DNA of 64,000 bases from Sulfurimonas sp. (lineage in GTDB: Bacteria > Campylobacterota > Campylobacteria > Campylobacterales > Sulfurimonadaceae). Position numbers and translations under genes: made by a program. Positions 38,475 through 46,724 of this stretch are shown here, piece by piece. The stretch's first letter is position 1, and each line of letters begins with the position of its first letter. The notes under the pieces are model-generated. The model had not been told where the DNA came from and searched no databases. It saw nothing but the letters and a program-made list of their open reading frames with translations. The stretch covers positions 1-64,000 of the forward strand of contig NZ_JAQTLY010000006.1 of NCBI RefSeq assembly GCF_028714655.1. The letters are read 5' to 3'.

Positions 38475-38502
38475 ATCTTTATAATAACTTCTTTACAAAT
38501 GT

Positions 38503-38591
38503 GGATCTTTGGCTGAGTTGGTCGATAGCACCGGTCTTGAAAACCGGCGAGGGTAATACCTCCCAGAGTTCGAATCTCTGAGGGTCCACCA
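38503..38591 (+). tRNA. tRNA-Ser (TGA)
   Basis: An 89-nt class II tRNA with acceptor GGATCTT/AGGGTCC, anticodon loop CTTGAAA (TGA), long variable arm (GAGGGTAATACCTC) and encoded CCA. It is the last tRNA of the cluster, and the AT-rich accessory island starts directly after it, so it is a likely integration target. Confidence 0.96.
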
Positions 38592-38914
38592 TATTTTTAC
38601 ACAACCCCCTTAAATACAATACTTTCAGACATTTTTCATAACTAATTCTTATATCAATAACTTTATTCTATCTATTCACTTTTTCAATATTTTTTTACTT
38701 TTAGAACAATTTTAGTCGCAGATTTGTCTCTATAAAAATGTAAGCATTCGATGAAAACGGTGTTTGAGTTTGTGGGCAACTCGCCGGTCTGCTTTGTCGG
38801 GTTATGATGATTTTGGTCGCAGATTTGTCAAAAATTTTTCGTATTAAGTTTATGCAATAAACGTATAATTTGAGGTCGAACATCTGTACGGCCTCAATAA
38901 CTATGTAGTATACT
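38592..38914. other. Non-coding left edge of the island
   Basis: 323 bp between tRNA-Ser and the DUF6527 gene without a convincing gene. It contains two copies of a 19-nt word, TTTTAGTCGCAGATTTGTC (38710-38728) and TTTTGGTCGCAGATTTGTC (38811-38829), 101 bp apart. The G+C of the middle part (gggcaactcgccggtctgct) is higher than its flanks, suggesting debris of other DNA. Confidence 0.55.
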
Positions 38915-39328
38915 TTAAATAAAAAACCTATGAAAGAACTTAGAAAAAAAACTTTGATTAATAGTATTACTTTGCTGTTCACTTTCTATTTCAGATTTTT
39001 TATTTTTGTAGTGTCTATTTCTATCAACAGCATCACGCTTCTGTACAGCGACAATCTGTTCCTCAGTCCACGACTCTGCCCAAACAACTTGTCCACTCCT
39101 AATCCAGTAATGAGATTTACATGGTAAATTCCAACTTCCAATAGAAGGATTTAAAGAAACATTGTCTCCATTGTATGAGAGTGTCCATCCTGTAGGGGTA
39201 ATGGAAGTCATAACTTTATTACCACAGCCGCAAGCACACAGGTGTGTTGCCGTTTTATATTCAATCGAAATATACAAAACGTCCTCCTGCAGCTTTTTAG
39301 GCATAAGGGTTACAAACTCATGCCGCAT
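38915..39328 (-). CDS. DUF6527 protein of the ubiquitin-like operon
   Basis: The 137 residues match DUF6527: a CACGCG cluster (Cys31, 33, 35), NPSIGSWNLPCKSHYWI (Cys70, His73) and VVWAESWT. The Cys/His pattern suggests metal binding. DUF6527 genes are known to accompany bacterial multi-ubiquitin and E1-like genes; the activity is not known to me. The C-terminal 40 residues are polar and variable. The ATG lies 11 nt inside the E1 gene, so translation is coupled. Confidence 0.8.
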   Translation of the reverse strand: MRHEFVTLMPKKLQEDVLYISIEYKTATHLCACGCGNKVMTSITPTGWTLSYNGDNVSLNPSIGSWNLPCKSHYWIRSGQVVWAESWTEEQIVAVQKRDAVDRNRHYKNKKSEIESEQQSNTINQSFFSKFFHRFFI

Positions 39329-40493
39329 TTTCTGTCCGAATCAAGTTCATTGTTGAAAGTGTAAAGAGTGTTTGATCAACACCTATAAGTGACTGATAAA
39401 ATCCTGCAGATTGTTTCCATGCCATAACAGCAAGTGACGCATTTATAGAATTTAATTCAGCTATTTGAATATTACTTCCATAAATATCATCTTCAGATGT
39501 ACTGTAATTAAGAGTACTTTGTAAATGCTTACTACTATGTGTAATAAACGATGTTGTACGTAGCATACCTGAGAGTTTATTATCTTTAATACTAACTCCC
39601 ATTCCAACATCAACATATTCAATCTCTTTTTCATCAAGATGTGCAAAGATTATTTTTTTGATACTGCCATCATCAACTGCAACAAAAATAAAATTTAAAC
39701 CATCAAGTAAAGAAAGATAATCTTCATTTATAAAGACAGGGTGAGCAGTTATGCCTCGATGCATTTTGGAATATATCCCTTTAAGGTAAGAAACCTTTTT
39801 CATACTTGAATTTAATTCTTCTATACTTGGTGCACCTGGTACTCGGAATGCATTGTGAGAAAAGAACTCATCTCCATCAAAGAGATGAATTTGTTCTACT
39901 GGAGACTTGGCAACAAAGTCCAAAATATAAGACCCAGTACCACCAAGACCGATAATGCCAATTTTATATGGTTTTAGTTTATCTGCAATATGAGAGATTG
40001 ATGAACGACTCGAATTAGCATCATGATAATTAAAAACAGAGTCACTATCCAATTCTTGGAATACTTTATGCTTTTTTGGAGTTACAGTCGAATCTATTGA
40101 TTGAGCGGGAGACGATATCATTGCTACATATGCTGTCATCTTATGATGATAATCTCTATAGTTGCCTTGCGGCTTGCTAGATAGCATCATTTTTGATACA
40201 ATATCGTTTCCGTGATTTGTAATACTTTTAGTATTTATGATTTCACTTATTTCTCTGCCATCTTTATGGCATGGTTCGTCACCAATGAAATATGCTTTGT
40301 GATCTTGATCATATTTTGCTCGCCCGCCAAGAAGAGTTAATGTTGATATCAAGGTTCCGATAGCGATTTCACATTTGTTATTTACATATGGAATATCTTC
40401 CACAACTAATATACCGCCCTTAATATATACAGTATAACCTTCATCCCTAAGTCGTTTCAGATCTGGACTATGATCGATTTGTAGGTTCGACAT
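39318..40493 (-). CDS. E1-like ThiF adenylyltransferase with N-terminal DUF6791-like domain
   Basis: This 391-residue protein has an N-terminal domain (about 1-150; GDEPCHKDG, SSKPQGNYRDYHHKMTAYVA) resembling DUF6791, thought to be E2-like. A ThiF/E1 adenylation domain follows, with GLGGTGSY (182-189), LFDGD (204-208), Asn214, Arg217 and the Lys232/233 region, so ATP-dependent activation of a Ubl C-terminus looks feasible. The only cysteines are Cys41 and Cys75, both N-terminal; the E1 domain has none at the usual catalytic-cysteine region (VDVGMG, 295-300). Transfer might therefore use another residue, or the N-terminal domain. It overlaps the Ubl gene by 26 bp and DUF6527 by 11 bp. Confidence 0.82.
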   Translation of the reverse strand: MSNLQIDHSPDLKRLRDEGYTVYIKGGILVVEDIPYVNNKCEIAIGTLISTLTLLGGRAKYDQDHKAYFIGDEPCHKDGREISEIINTKSITNHGNDIVSKMMLSSKPQGNYRDYHHKMTAYVAMISSPAQSIDSTVTPKKHKVFQELDSDSVFNYHDANSSRSSISHIADKLKPYKIGIIGLGGTGSYILDFVAKSPVEQIHLFDGDEFFSHNAFRVPGAPSIEELNSSMKKVSYLKGIYSKMHRGITAHPVFINEDYLSLLDGLNFIFVAVDDGSIKKIIFAHLDEKEIEYVDVGMGVSIKDNKLSGMLRTTSFITHSSKHLQSTLNYSTSEDDIYGSNIQIAELNSINASLAVMAWKQSAGFYQSLIGVDQTLFTLSTMNLIRTENAA

Positions 40494-40740
40494 GAAAAAA
40501 CATCCCTTCTTTTACTTTTACTAGTTCACCTATTACTAAGTTACCACTTTTACCGTGTTCACCACGCTCATAGGCTACAGTTACCATAGTGTTTTCACCT
40601 ACTGGTACTCCTGCCAGTTCAACTACTTTTTCATATGAGATTTCCTTCTCTGTGTATATGAAACTATTAGCACCTATGATAATAGTAAACTCTTTTTCTT
40701 TACCAGGGATATTATCCCTATTGTTTTCAAGGTTACTCAA
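40468..40740 (-). CDS. Single-domain ubiquitin-like protein (multiubiquitin family)
   Basis: The 90 residues have a beta-grasp pattern of the bacterial Multi_ubiq family: EFTIIIGANSFIYTEKEISY, VVELAGVP and the family ending GMFFHVEPTNRS. Only one Ubl domain is present, while relatives often have two or more. The C-terminus ends in Arg-Ser, not Gly-Gly. It is the first gene of the operon Ubl, E1-like, DUF6527. A GGAG box (AAAAGGAGTTACA) precedes the ATG. Confidence 0.8.
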   Translation of the reverse strand: MSNLENNRDNIPGKEKEFTIIIGANSFIYTEKEISYEKVVELAGVPVGENTMVTVAYERGEHGKSGNLVIGELVKVKEGMFFHVEPTNRS

Positions 40741-40823
40741 TTGTAACTCCTTTTCTTAATTTTGGCCAATCATTACTTTGGTTATCACTATCATACCTGA
40801 TATTAAGTAGATTGTCAATTGCA

Positions 40824-40935
40824 TTTCTAAAATATCATTATTTATTAGAAATTTTATTTATATAAATTCTAAAATATATAATACTATTGAAATAATATTT
40901 AATAATATTTCTAAAATAGACATATAATATAGAAA
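40824..40935. promoter_or_regulatory. Three-copy operator-like array between the Ubl operon and its regulator
   Basis: The 11-mer (T/A)TTCTAAAATA occurs at 40824-40834, 40866-40876 and 40908-40918, each exactly 42 bp from the last. In copies 1 and 3 an inverted half, TTAGAAA (40845-40851) and ATAGAAA (40929-40935), follows with its start 21 bp downstream of the first half; in copy 2 the half is degenerate (ATTGAAA). 21 and 42 bp are two and four helical turns, so all sites lie on one face. The third site covers a TATAAT (40923-40928) that could be the -10 of the WYL gene. WYL-type regulators bind such inverted repeats. Confidence 0.6.
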
Positions 40936-41002
40936 TAAATTAGAATATAAGAATAGTTAAGGTAAAATTCACCACAAATTTTGAAAGAGTAAGGAACGAG
41001 TT

Positions 41003-41890
41003 GTGGAAATTAGAATAAAAAGCATATACAAAGAACTTTACAAAACCCACCGTTCCAAAGAATACTTCGCTGAATTATTTGATGTAAGCACAAAAACAAT
41101 TGAAAACACAGTCAGTAATTATAAAGATGATATTATTTATGATAAGAAATTAAGTAGTTATCGCTTTAAAAATTTATTACCAAAATATATTTCATACGAA
41201 TCATTTTTCAAACTATTTCAGAATAGTATTGGAAATAGCATAATTAAAAATGATTTTCTTAGTATTGGTAAATCAATGAGTAAAGAAGAAAGCAGTTTAT
41301 CAATGATTGACACATCTTCTTTATCAGATTTAGCTCAAAAAATTGTTTCATGTGATATTGCAATAAATAATAATAATATCCTTAAAATTGAATATTCTGG
41401 TAATTCAAAACCAAAAGAGGCAAAGTATGTTAGGCCACATACGATAATATCAACAGGCTTTACATATTATTTATATGCTTCCTACGATGAAAAAAATGAA
41501 AAAAATATTGGTAAGTATAGGTCATTAGGGTTTAATGGAATGGGAGAAATCAGCCTTATTGATTACGTAAATAATGCTAATTTTAGAATAGACAAAACAG
41601 GTAATGCTTATGGCCTTTATGAAAAGGAAAAGTATGTGACATTAAAATTAGAGCCATATAGTGCTAATTTTTTCAAAAAAGAAGGACTTTTACAAAAAGA
41701 AAATTTTGATTTTATTATAGAAGATGATAATAATGCTATTCTAATAAACATGTATTACAATGATGATCAAGAAATTATTAATCTTATACAACAATGGATG
41801 CCTCAAATTAGTATTCAAAATAATATTAATTTAAAAGAAAAAATTTATTTAAAAATTAAATCAAATTATGAAGCACTAATTAAATCATAA
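41003..41890 (+). CDS. WYL-domain transcriptional regulator (CapW/BrxR-like)
   Basis: This 295-residue protein has an N-terminal helix-turn-helix (about 1-55, KEYFAELFDVSTKTIEN), a WYL-like domain (about 120-195, NILKIEYSG, FTYYLYASYDEKNEKN with a YLYA core) and a C-terminal WCX-like extension. This is the layout of regulators that repress defence operons until triggered. It starts with GTG at 41003 behind AAGGA. It is divergent from the Ubl operon with the 42-bp operator array between. Codon use is very AT-rich, which fits acquisition by transfer. Confidence 0.75.
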   Translation: MEIRIKSIYKELYKTHRSKEYFAELFDVSTKTIENTVSNYKDDIIYDKKLSSYRFKNLLPKYISYESFFKLFQNSIGNSIIKNDFLSIGKSMSKEESSLSMIDTSSLSDLAQKIVSCDIAINNNNILKIEYSGNSKPKEAKYVRPHTIISTGFTYYLYASYDEKNEKNIGKYRSLGFNGMGEISLIDYVNNANFRIDKTGNAYGLYEKEKYVTLKLEPYSANFFKKEGLLQKENFDFIIEDDNNAILINMYYNDDQEIINLIQQWMPQISIQNNINLKEKIYLKIKSNYEALIKS

Positions 41891-42134
41891 AATCCTCTCG
41901 CCAATTCCCTTATCCGGCGAGGACATCCTCACAAACACCATGCCTGTCTATGTTTCAAGTACTTCGCCTAAAATGGTCTGTCTCGTTTCCTGTCTTTTTT
42001 TGATAATTTTTGACGTAAAGTTTAATAATTGGGGTTTTTTGGTAAAAAAATGGGTTGGAATTGATTATCACGCAGAAGCAATTTTAGAGAGAGCAGATGA
42101 TGAGAATCATCCACTAACTCTAAGGAGTTGATAA

Positions 42135-42704
42135 TTACGCAGTTAAACCTTCAAGCTGATTTCTTACATCAACTTGATCTAGATTTCCAAAGCGTAGGTA
42201 GAATCGCTGGGTTGTACTGATATCTTTGTGACCCATACATTCTTTGACTATATGCATCGATATACCATTTTGAACGGACAAGCTTGCAAAGGTGTGTCTA
42301 GTTTGGTAAAGTCCTTTATAAGCTATACCCAATCTTTGAAGCATTGGTTTAAATTTATGGTCAACTATCGTTCTTGAGTATGTATAAGGCATCCTGCTCT
42401 TTAAATTAGGAAATACCCACTCGCAATATGACGACTCTTTGTATTGTAAAAGCTTTTCATGCAATTTTTTTACCATTGGCACACTTCGCGTAGTACCTGT
42501 TTTAGTAGTGCTTATTACGCTTCTTGTAATTGAACGCTCTATTGTTATCGTACCATTTTCAAAGTTGATATCCGACCACTTAACAAGTTCTCAAGCTTCT
42601 ATGCAAGCGCACAAAAGCAGAGCTTGAAACACTCTTTGAGATTTAGGTCTTAACGGGTGGGACGGGTACTTTTTTATGAAAACTGTTTTTTTTACTCTCG
42701 ACAT
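42135..42704 (-). pseudogene. Broken tyrosine recombinase (integrase), C-terminal domain
   Basis: From an ATG at 42704 the frame reads MSRVKKTVFIKKYP and FQALLLCACIEA, then an in-frame TGA at 42591-42593, and continues in the same frame to 42135. The rest includes LVKWSDINFENGTITIERS, TRHTFASLSV, GHKDISTTQRFY: the second Arg, the His and the nucleophilic Tyr are present. The first catalytic Arg (normally in GLR.GEL) falls in the altered ACIEA-stop-EL stretch and is lost. The N-terminal core-binding domain is absent as well, so the enzyme is dead. Confidence 0.85.
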
Positions 42705-42790
42705 ATTATTTTAATTTATCCGCATATCAAACCAGCAAGCGTTAAAAGAATAATGTTATAATATGACAAATAAAAAGAGGAGGTTTGATA

Positions 42791-42988
42791 ATGCAGACTA
42801 TCCGAATTGATAATCCCGAAGCGGAGAAGTTTATAGCTTCAAGGTATGGAAGCGACACTAAAAGTTTGGTTGATGATTTTATAAAATTTATAAAGCTTTC
42901 GCTAGATGACGGTTATCCTGCTATCTCAAAAGAAGAAGCAAAAAGCAGAGTTGCAAAATCTCTTCAAACAGTAAGAGCAGAGCTTTAA
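42791..42988 (+). CDS. Antitoxin-like small protein
   Basis: The 65 residues start MQTIRIDNPEAEKFIASRYG and are followed by a helix-rich acidic part (DDFIKFIKLSLDDGYPAISKEEAKSRV). This looks like the antitoxin component of RelBE/ParDE-type pairs in Campylobacterota. The ATG at 42791 has an excellent AGGAGG box; a TTG six nt earlier is less likely. A TATAAT lies at 42757-42762. The toxin gene that should follow survives only as a fragment. Confidence 0.65.
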   Translation: MQTIRIDNPEAEKFIASRYGSDTKSLVDDFIKFIKLSLDDGYPAISKEEAKSRVAKSLQTVRAEL

Positions 42989-43095
42989 ATTTCAAAAACC
43001 AGATAGATGGCAAAATAAACGATTTGGCAAACTTCACATATAAATCTCGACCCTCTATTCATAATGAAGATGAAAATGATTCGGCGTTATTTTAA
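42988..43095 (+). pseudogene. Remnant of a RelE/ParE-family toxin
   Basis: Immediately after the antitoxin-like gene one frame reads NQIDGKINDLANFTYKSRPS and IHNEDEN before a stop at 43093-43095. The pattern KIN.L..F.Y..R.SI...DEN is that of the C-terminal half of ParE/RelE toxins. The N-terminal half and the usual ending (RDLIFKGY) are missing. It is too short and divergent to be functional. Confidence 0.45.
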
Positions 43096-43157
43096 GTACA
43101 ATTATATTGCAAATACTCTTTACTTGGTTCAAGTGCTAATGGTAGGAATAAATATTT

Positions 43158-44555
43158 ATGAATAACAAAAAAGAACCTGCTCTACTCCAAGTTTTAGGTC
43201 TTGGTACGGCGATACTTTTGGTAGCCGGAAATATGATCGGCTCAGGAGTATTTAAAAAAATAACTCCGATGTCGGCGGAGCTCATGGATGGGTCGCTGAT
43301 TCTTTGGGCATGGGCTGTGGCAGGTCTAATTACGATGCTGGGAGCCTTCAGCTTTGCTTCTCTTGCTACTACCACGAAGGAAGCAGGAGGACAGTTTCAA
43401 TACTTTAAAAATGTATTTGGCGATTTTTTCGGGTTTATCTACGGATGGAGCTTTTTTGCCGTTATCAGCACAGCGTCAATTGCCTCTATCGCTTATGTCT
43501 TTGCTCAATCATTTGGAAATCTGCTCGGGATACCTCCAATTTTAGAAGCATATAGCTCCTACAGCATCGGAGGAGTTATTTTTCCGTTTCAAAACGCCTC
43601 TATTAAACTCATCGCTATTTCTACATTAATTTTACTGACTCTATTTAATATCCGCGGTGTTGAGAGAGGAGGATGGCTCAGCAATATAATTACGGGTGCA
43701 AAGATTTTAGGAATTTTACTGCTTATAGTTCTTGGATTTAGCTATACCGGGCACGGAACCGAATCTTCTGCGGCAACTCATATAGCCAATGCGGAGCAAG
43801 CAGGTGAATTGTTGCGCATCAGCGCATTTTTCACTGCAATGCTCGGAGCGTTTTGGGCATACGACGGATGGGTAAATATCACCAATATGGCAAGCGAGTT
43901 TAAAGATCCTACCAAAAATATCCCTAGAGCTATCATAATCGGAACGGCATTAACCATGTTTTTATATGTTATGGTAAATTATGCATATCTGCAAGTCCTC
44001 GCACCCGCTGATTTTGCCAAGTTAAGCACTCAAGAGGGAAGCATTGCCGCAGTAGAAGTTGCAGGAATTGCCATGGGACCAATCGGTGTTACTCTTATTT
44101 CTGTTTTAATTATGATTTCAACATTCGGAGCAACACAAGCAAGCATGATGTCCGCGGCAAGGGTCTACTATCAGATGTCCAAGGAAGGATATTTTTTCAA
44201 ACCGTTTTTACATGTACATAAACGCTTTCATACTCCCCATATCTCTTTGATCGGACAAATGATTTGGGCATGCTTGCTTGTTATAAGCGGTACTTTTGAT
44301 CAACTTACCGATATGTTAATTTTCGCAGCGTTTATATTTTATGGCTTAGGTGCCGCTGCCGTTATTCGTCTTAAAATAACAGGAAAATTGCAGTTTACCT
44401 TCGGATATCCCGTGGTACCGCTCCTATTTATTCTATTTTGTTCGGTTATCGTTGCAAATGCCGTTTATACTCGCCCGCTTGAATCTCTTACGGGAATGGG
44501 ATTAATTACGCTTGGCATACCGCTTTATCTATATTTTAAAGTACGCAATCAATAA
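43158..44555 (+). CDS. APC-family amino-acid permease
   Basis: This 465-residue protein has about 12 membrane helices and the APC start GLGTAILLVAGNMIGSGVFK, with the substrate-backbone binding GSG segment in helix 1 and FWAYDGWVNITNMASEFKDP around helix 6. It resembles the L-type/basic amino-acid exchangers. No neighbouring gene hints at the substrate. Confidence 0.87.
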   Translation: MNNKKEPALLQVLGLGTAILLVAGNMIGSGVFKKITPMSAELMDGSLILWAWAVAGLITMLGAFSFASLATTTKEAGGQFQYFKNVFGDFFGFIYGWSFFAVISTASIASIAYVFAQSFGNLLGIPPILEAYSSYSIGGVIFPFQNASIKLIAISTLILLTLFNIRGVERGGWLSNIITGAKILGILLLIVLGFSYTGHGTESSAATHIANAEQAGELLRISAFFTAMLGAFWAYDGWVNITNMASEFKDPTKNIPRAIIIGTALTMFLYVMVNYAYLQVLAPADFAKLSTQEGSIAAVEVAGIAMGPIGVTLISVLIMISTFGATQASMMSAARVYYQMSKEGYFFKPFLHVHKRFHTPHISLIGQMIWACLLVISGTFDQLTDMLIFAAFIFYGLGAAAVIRLKITGKLQFTFGYPVVPLLFILFCSVIVANAVYTRPLESLTGMGLITLGIPLYLYFKVRNQ

Positions 44556-44578
44556 ATTTCTTGCATAACTCTCTTTTT

Positions 44579-44609
44579 AGATTGCTTTACTTCATTCACA
44601 ATGACCGTC
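44579..44609. repeat. Dispersed gattgcttt...caatgaccgtc repeat copy
   Basis: AGATTGCTTTACTTCATTCA then CAATGACCGTC, related to the copies at 17176 and 47307. A TTCTTGCATAAC just before (44558-44569) resembles the tip of the MITE-like element. Confidence 0.5.
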
Positions 44610-44657
44610 TTAATTTAAAATATATGTTATGATGTTCTTTTAAAAAAAGGATTTATC

Positions 44658-44984
44658 ATGAAAAATTCTGCCAAAAAAGTTAAAGTATTTTGGGGATTGG
44701 CTATTGCGGGCATTCTTTTGATATCAGGCGGTTGTGCGAGGGTCGGATATGAATTTAACTCTGAGCAAGTTCGTCAGATAAAAATTGGCGAAACAACGCA
44801 AAATGATATTGTTAGCATGTTTGGACAGCCTTGGCGCAAAGGAATTGAAAACGGTGTAACCATGTGGACTTACGGTCGTTATACATATCGTCTCGTTGGT
44901 GAAGCCGACACAAAGGATTTGGTTGTAAAGTTCAACAGCGAAGGAAAAGTGATTTCTTATACTTTTAACGCAACGGCGCAATAA
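44658..44984 (+). CDS. SmpA/BamE-like lipoprotein
   Basis: This 108-residue lipoprotein has a membrane signal with lipobox ISGGC and the BamE-like fold sequence VRQIKIGETTQNDIVSMFGQPW with a C-terminal beta strand pair (DLVVKFNSEGKVISYTF). BamE belongs to the outer-membrane protein assembly complex, but many proteins of this fold have other roles, so membership of the Bam complex is not implied. Confidence 0.8.
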   Translation: MKNSAKKVKVFWGLAIAGILLISGGCARVGYEFNSEQVRQIKIGETTQNDIVSMFGQPWRKGIENGVTMWTYGRYTYRLVGEADTKDLVVKFNSEGKVISYTFNATAQ

Positions 44985-45076
44985 CCAAATCAATATTCGT
45001 CATATATTCAAACACCTACTCAACGATTTTTTCACACTAGATATATTAAACTTCTTTAAAATCTAAAGGAGTTTAT

Positions 45077-45505
45077 GTGCGTTCTGCCTCATGTCCTATC
45101 TCTTCAAATATTATTGACAATTCTGAATTTAAAATTGCGGGAGCGGTTTATATCATTTTATTGCTTGGATATATTTTTAGTGGGTATCTTTTTTTAGTTG
45201 GGTACACTTTAATTGATATTCTTATGCGATTAAGTCCATTAAGTAAATCACCTGCGCTTTTTTTGTCATATATTGTTGTCAAATTTGCAGAGTTAAAGTA
45301 TAGTCCTAGAAATGAAGCCCCGAAAAAGTTCGCTCTTATGCTCGGAAGCGTAATGCTTTCATTTATTATGCTAGCGCATTTCTACTCTTTTGATTTTTTA
45401 GCTTTAATAATTACTTCAAATTTGATTATATTGAAGTTGTTAGATGTTGTTTTGGATTATTGTGTTGGGTGCAAACTCTATGGTCTTTTAATGTTATTAA
45501 AATAA
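45077..45505 (+). CDS. DUF4395 membrane protein
   Basis: This 142-residue protein has about three or four membrane helices, an N-terminal CPISSNIIDNSEFKIAG segment and the C-terminal CVGCKLYGLL pair of cysteines, as in DUF4395. It starts with GTG at 45077 within ATGTG; the frame of the overlapping ATG at 45075 does not encode the family. An AAAGGAG box lies 5 nt upstream. The cysteines suggest redox or thiol chemistry, unproven. Confidence 0.7.
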   Translation: MRSASCPISSNIIDNSEFKIAGAVYIILLLGYIFSGYLFLVGYTLIDILMRLSPLSKSPALFLSYIVVKFAELKYSPRNEAPKKFALMLGSVMLSFIMLAHFYSFDFLALIITSNLIILKLLDVVLDYCVGCKLYGLLMLLK

Positions 45506-45514
45506 GGAAAAAAT

Positions 45515-46063
45515 ATGAATAAGTTATTGGTAATTCTTTTATCGTCGGCTGTTATGGTGTTTGCCGCAGATGAAAATATGAATAAGGGCGGTGCTACTTG
45601 CAATAGCAAGATGATGCAAAACGGTATAAGCCAAAAAATGGAAATGGTAAATCAAATGCCAGAAGATATGAAGTTAAAACTCCATTTTGATGCATTGGTT
45701 AATCTGCCTATCTTGGCAAGAACATTCAATAAAAACAACGAAGACGAAAAATTGGCTTTAACAAAAGAGCAAAAAATTGCTATTCAAAAGTACAAATTGG
45801 AAACGATGGATACCATAGTGCCTATAATGAAAAGTTCTCACGAGCTATCGCAGAAGTTGAAAAGCGGAGTTTTATACGGCACCATGAGTGAACAAGAAGC
45901 TCTAAAGATATCAAGTGAAATTGCTAAACAAAAAGAGAGCGTTTTGGCTATGAAAATCAATTGTATACTATTTTTTAGAAAGACTTTATCTAAAGAGCAG
46001 TTTGAAAGATTGCTTGAACTTGATAAAAATATGCTCTATCTAAACAATCCGTATAACTATTAA
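45515..46063 (+). CDS. Periplasmic Spy/CpxP-like helical protein
   Basis: The 182 residues have a signal peptide (cleavage after VFAA) and a long helical mature part with LTKEQKIAIQKYK and LSKEQFERL, which resemble the LTxxQ motifs of Spy/CpxP periplasmic chaperones. A Met-rich and Cys-containing start (NMNKGGATCNSKMMQ) may bind metal. It lies ten nt downstream of the DUF4395 gene, so the two are probably expressed together. Confidence 0.6.
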   Translation: MNKLLVILLSSAVMVFAADENMNKGGATCNSKMMQNGISQKMEMVNQMPEDMKLKLHFDALVNLPILARTFNKNNEDEKLALTKEQKIAIQKYKLETMDTIVPIMKSSHELSQKLKSGVLYGTMSEQEALKISSEIAKQKESVLAMKINCILFFRKTLSKEQFERLLELDKNMLYLNNPYNY

Positions 46064-46219
46064 TCCGTATTTTATGGAATAAATATTGCTACCTATAACA
46101 AACTCAAATATTTAAAATATGAGTGGAGGGGTAGCTTGAATTTTTTTGAAATCATTAACATTAGATTAAAAAAGATGTTACATCAGTTTAAAAAACATAG
46201 TTTAAGAGTCTAGTTTAGG

Positions 46220-46708
46220 TCATATTTTGACTTTAACTACGGCTTTGACGACTTTTACTTCATCCGTTGCCTTGATACACGGCATATGGGCGTCTTGCGG
46301 GTAAAGAATAGCCACATCGCCTGCTTTAAGAACAATGGATGAAGCTTGTTTTGTACCTTCGTATTTGATTAAGTCCGCTTGTTCATTATAGACCAAAGAG
46401 ACAACTAAAAGAGTGGCATTTGATACTTCTATAATCTCTTCTCCGCTAAGTATAAACTGCACATCGATATATTTTCTATGCGACTCAAAAAAACACTCTT
46501 CTCTATCTTTGGCGTTATAAATCTGCTCCAATGCAAAATTGCCGTCATCCAACTCTACTTTTTTACAACTATCTAATGGGCAGCTCATAAGTTGTTTGTG
46601 TTCTGTGCTGTTTTTATCAGCCAATCTTTCAAGGTACTCAAAAGCTACTGCAAATTTTTCCTGATTTGCTTGGCTTTTTACAATTTCCAATGCTCCAAAT
46701 AGTGCCAT
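46220..46708 (-). CDS. YhcH/YjgK/YiaL (DUF386) family protein
   Basis: This 162-residue cupin-like protein contains FESHRKYIDVQFILSGEE, ILYPQDAHMPC and VKKAVVK-type endings typical of the family, with metal-binding His and Glu residues. Members act in carbohydrate (sialic-acid) metabolism or biofilm formation. No sugar genes are adjacent. It is 16 nt downstream of yaeQ. Confidence 0.85.
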   Translation of the reverse strand: MALFGALEIVKSQANQEKFAVAFEYLERLADKNSTEHKQLMSCPLDSCKKVELDDGNFALEQIYNAKDREECFFESHRKYIDVQFILSGEEIIEVSNATLLVVSLVYNEQADLIKYEGTKQASSIVLKAGDVAILYPQDAHMPCIKATDEVKVVKAVVKVKI

Positions 46709-46724
46709 TAAACCGTCTCCGCTC

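Noticed and set aside
38503-38591. Definite attachment site in tRNA-Ser
   Set aside because: No repeat of the tRNA 3' end was found near the integrase or elsewhere in the island, so no att pair can be stated.
41940-42131. 63-residue frame in the island
   Set aside because: No ribosome-binding site, no family resemblance, mixed composition; it lies in debris between the WYL gene and the integrase remnant.
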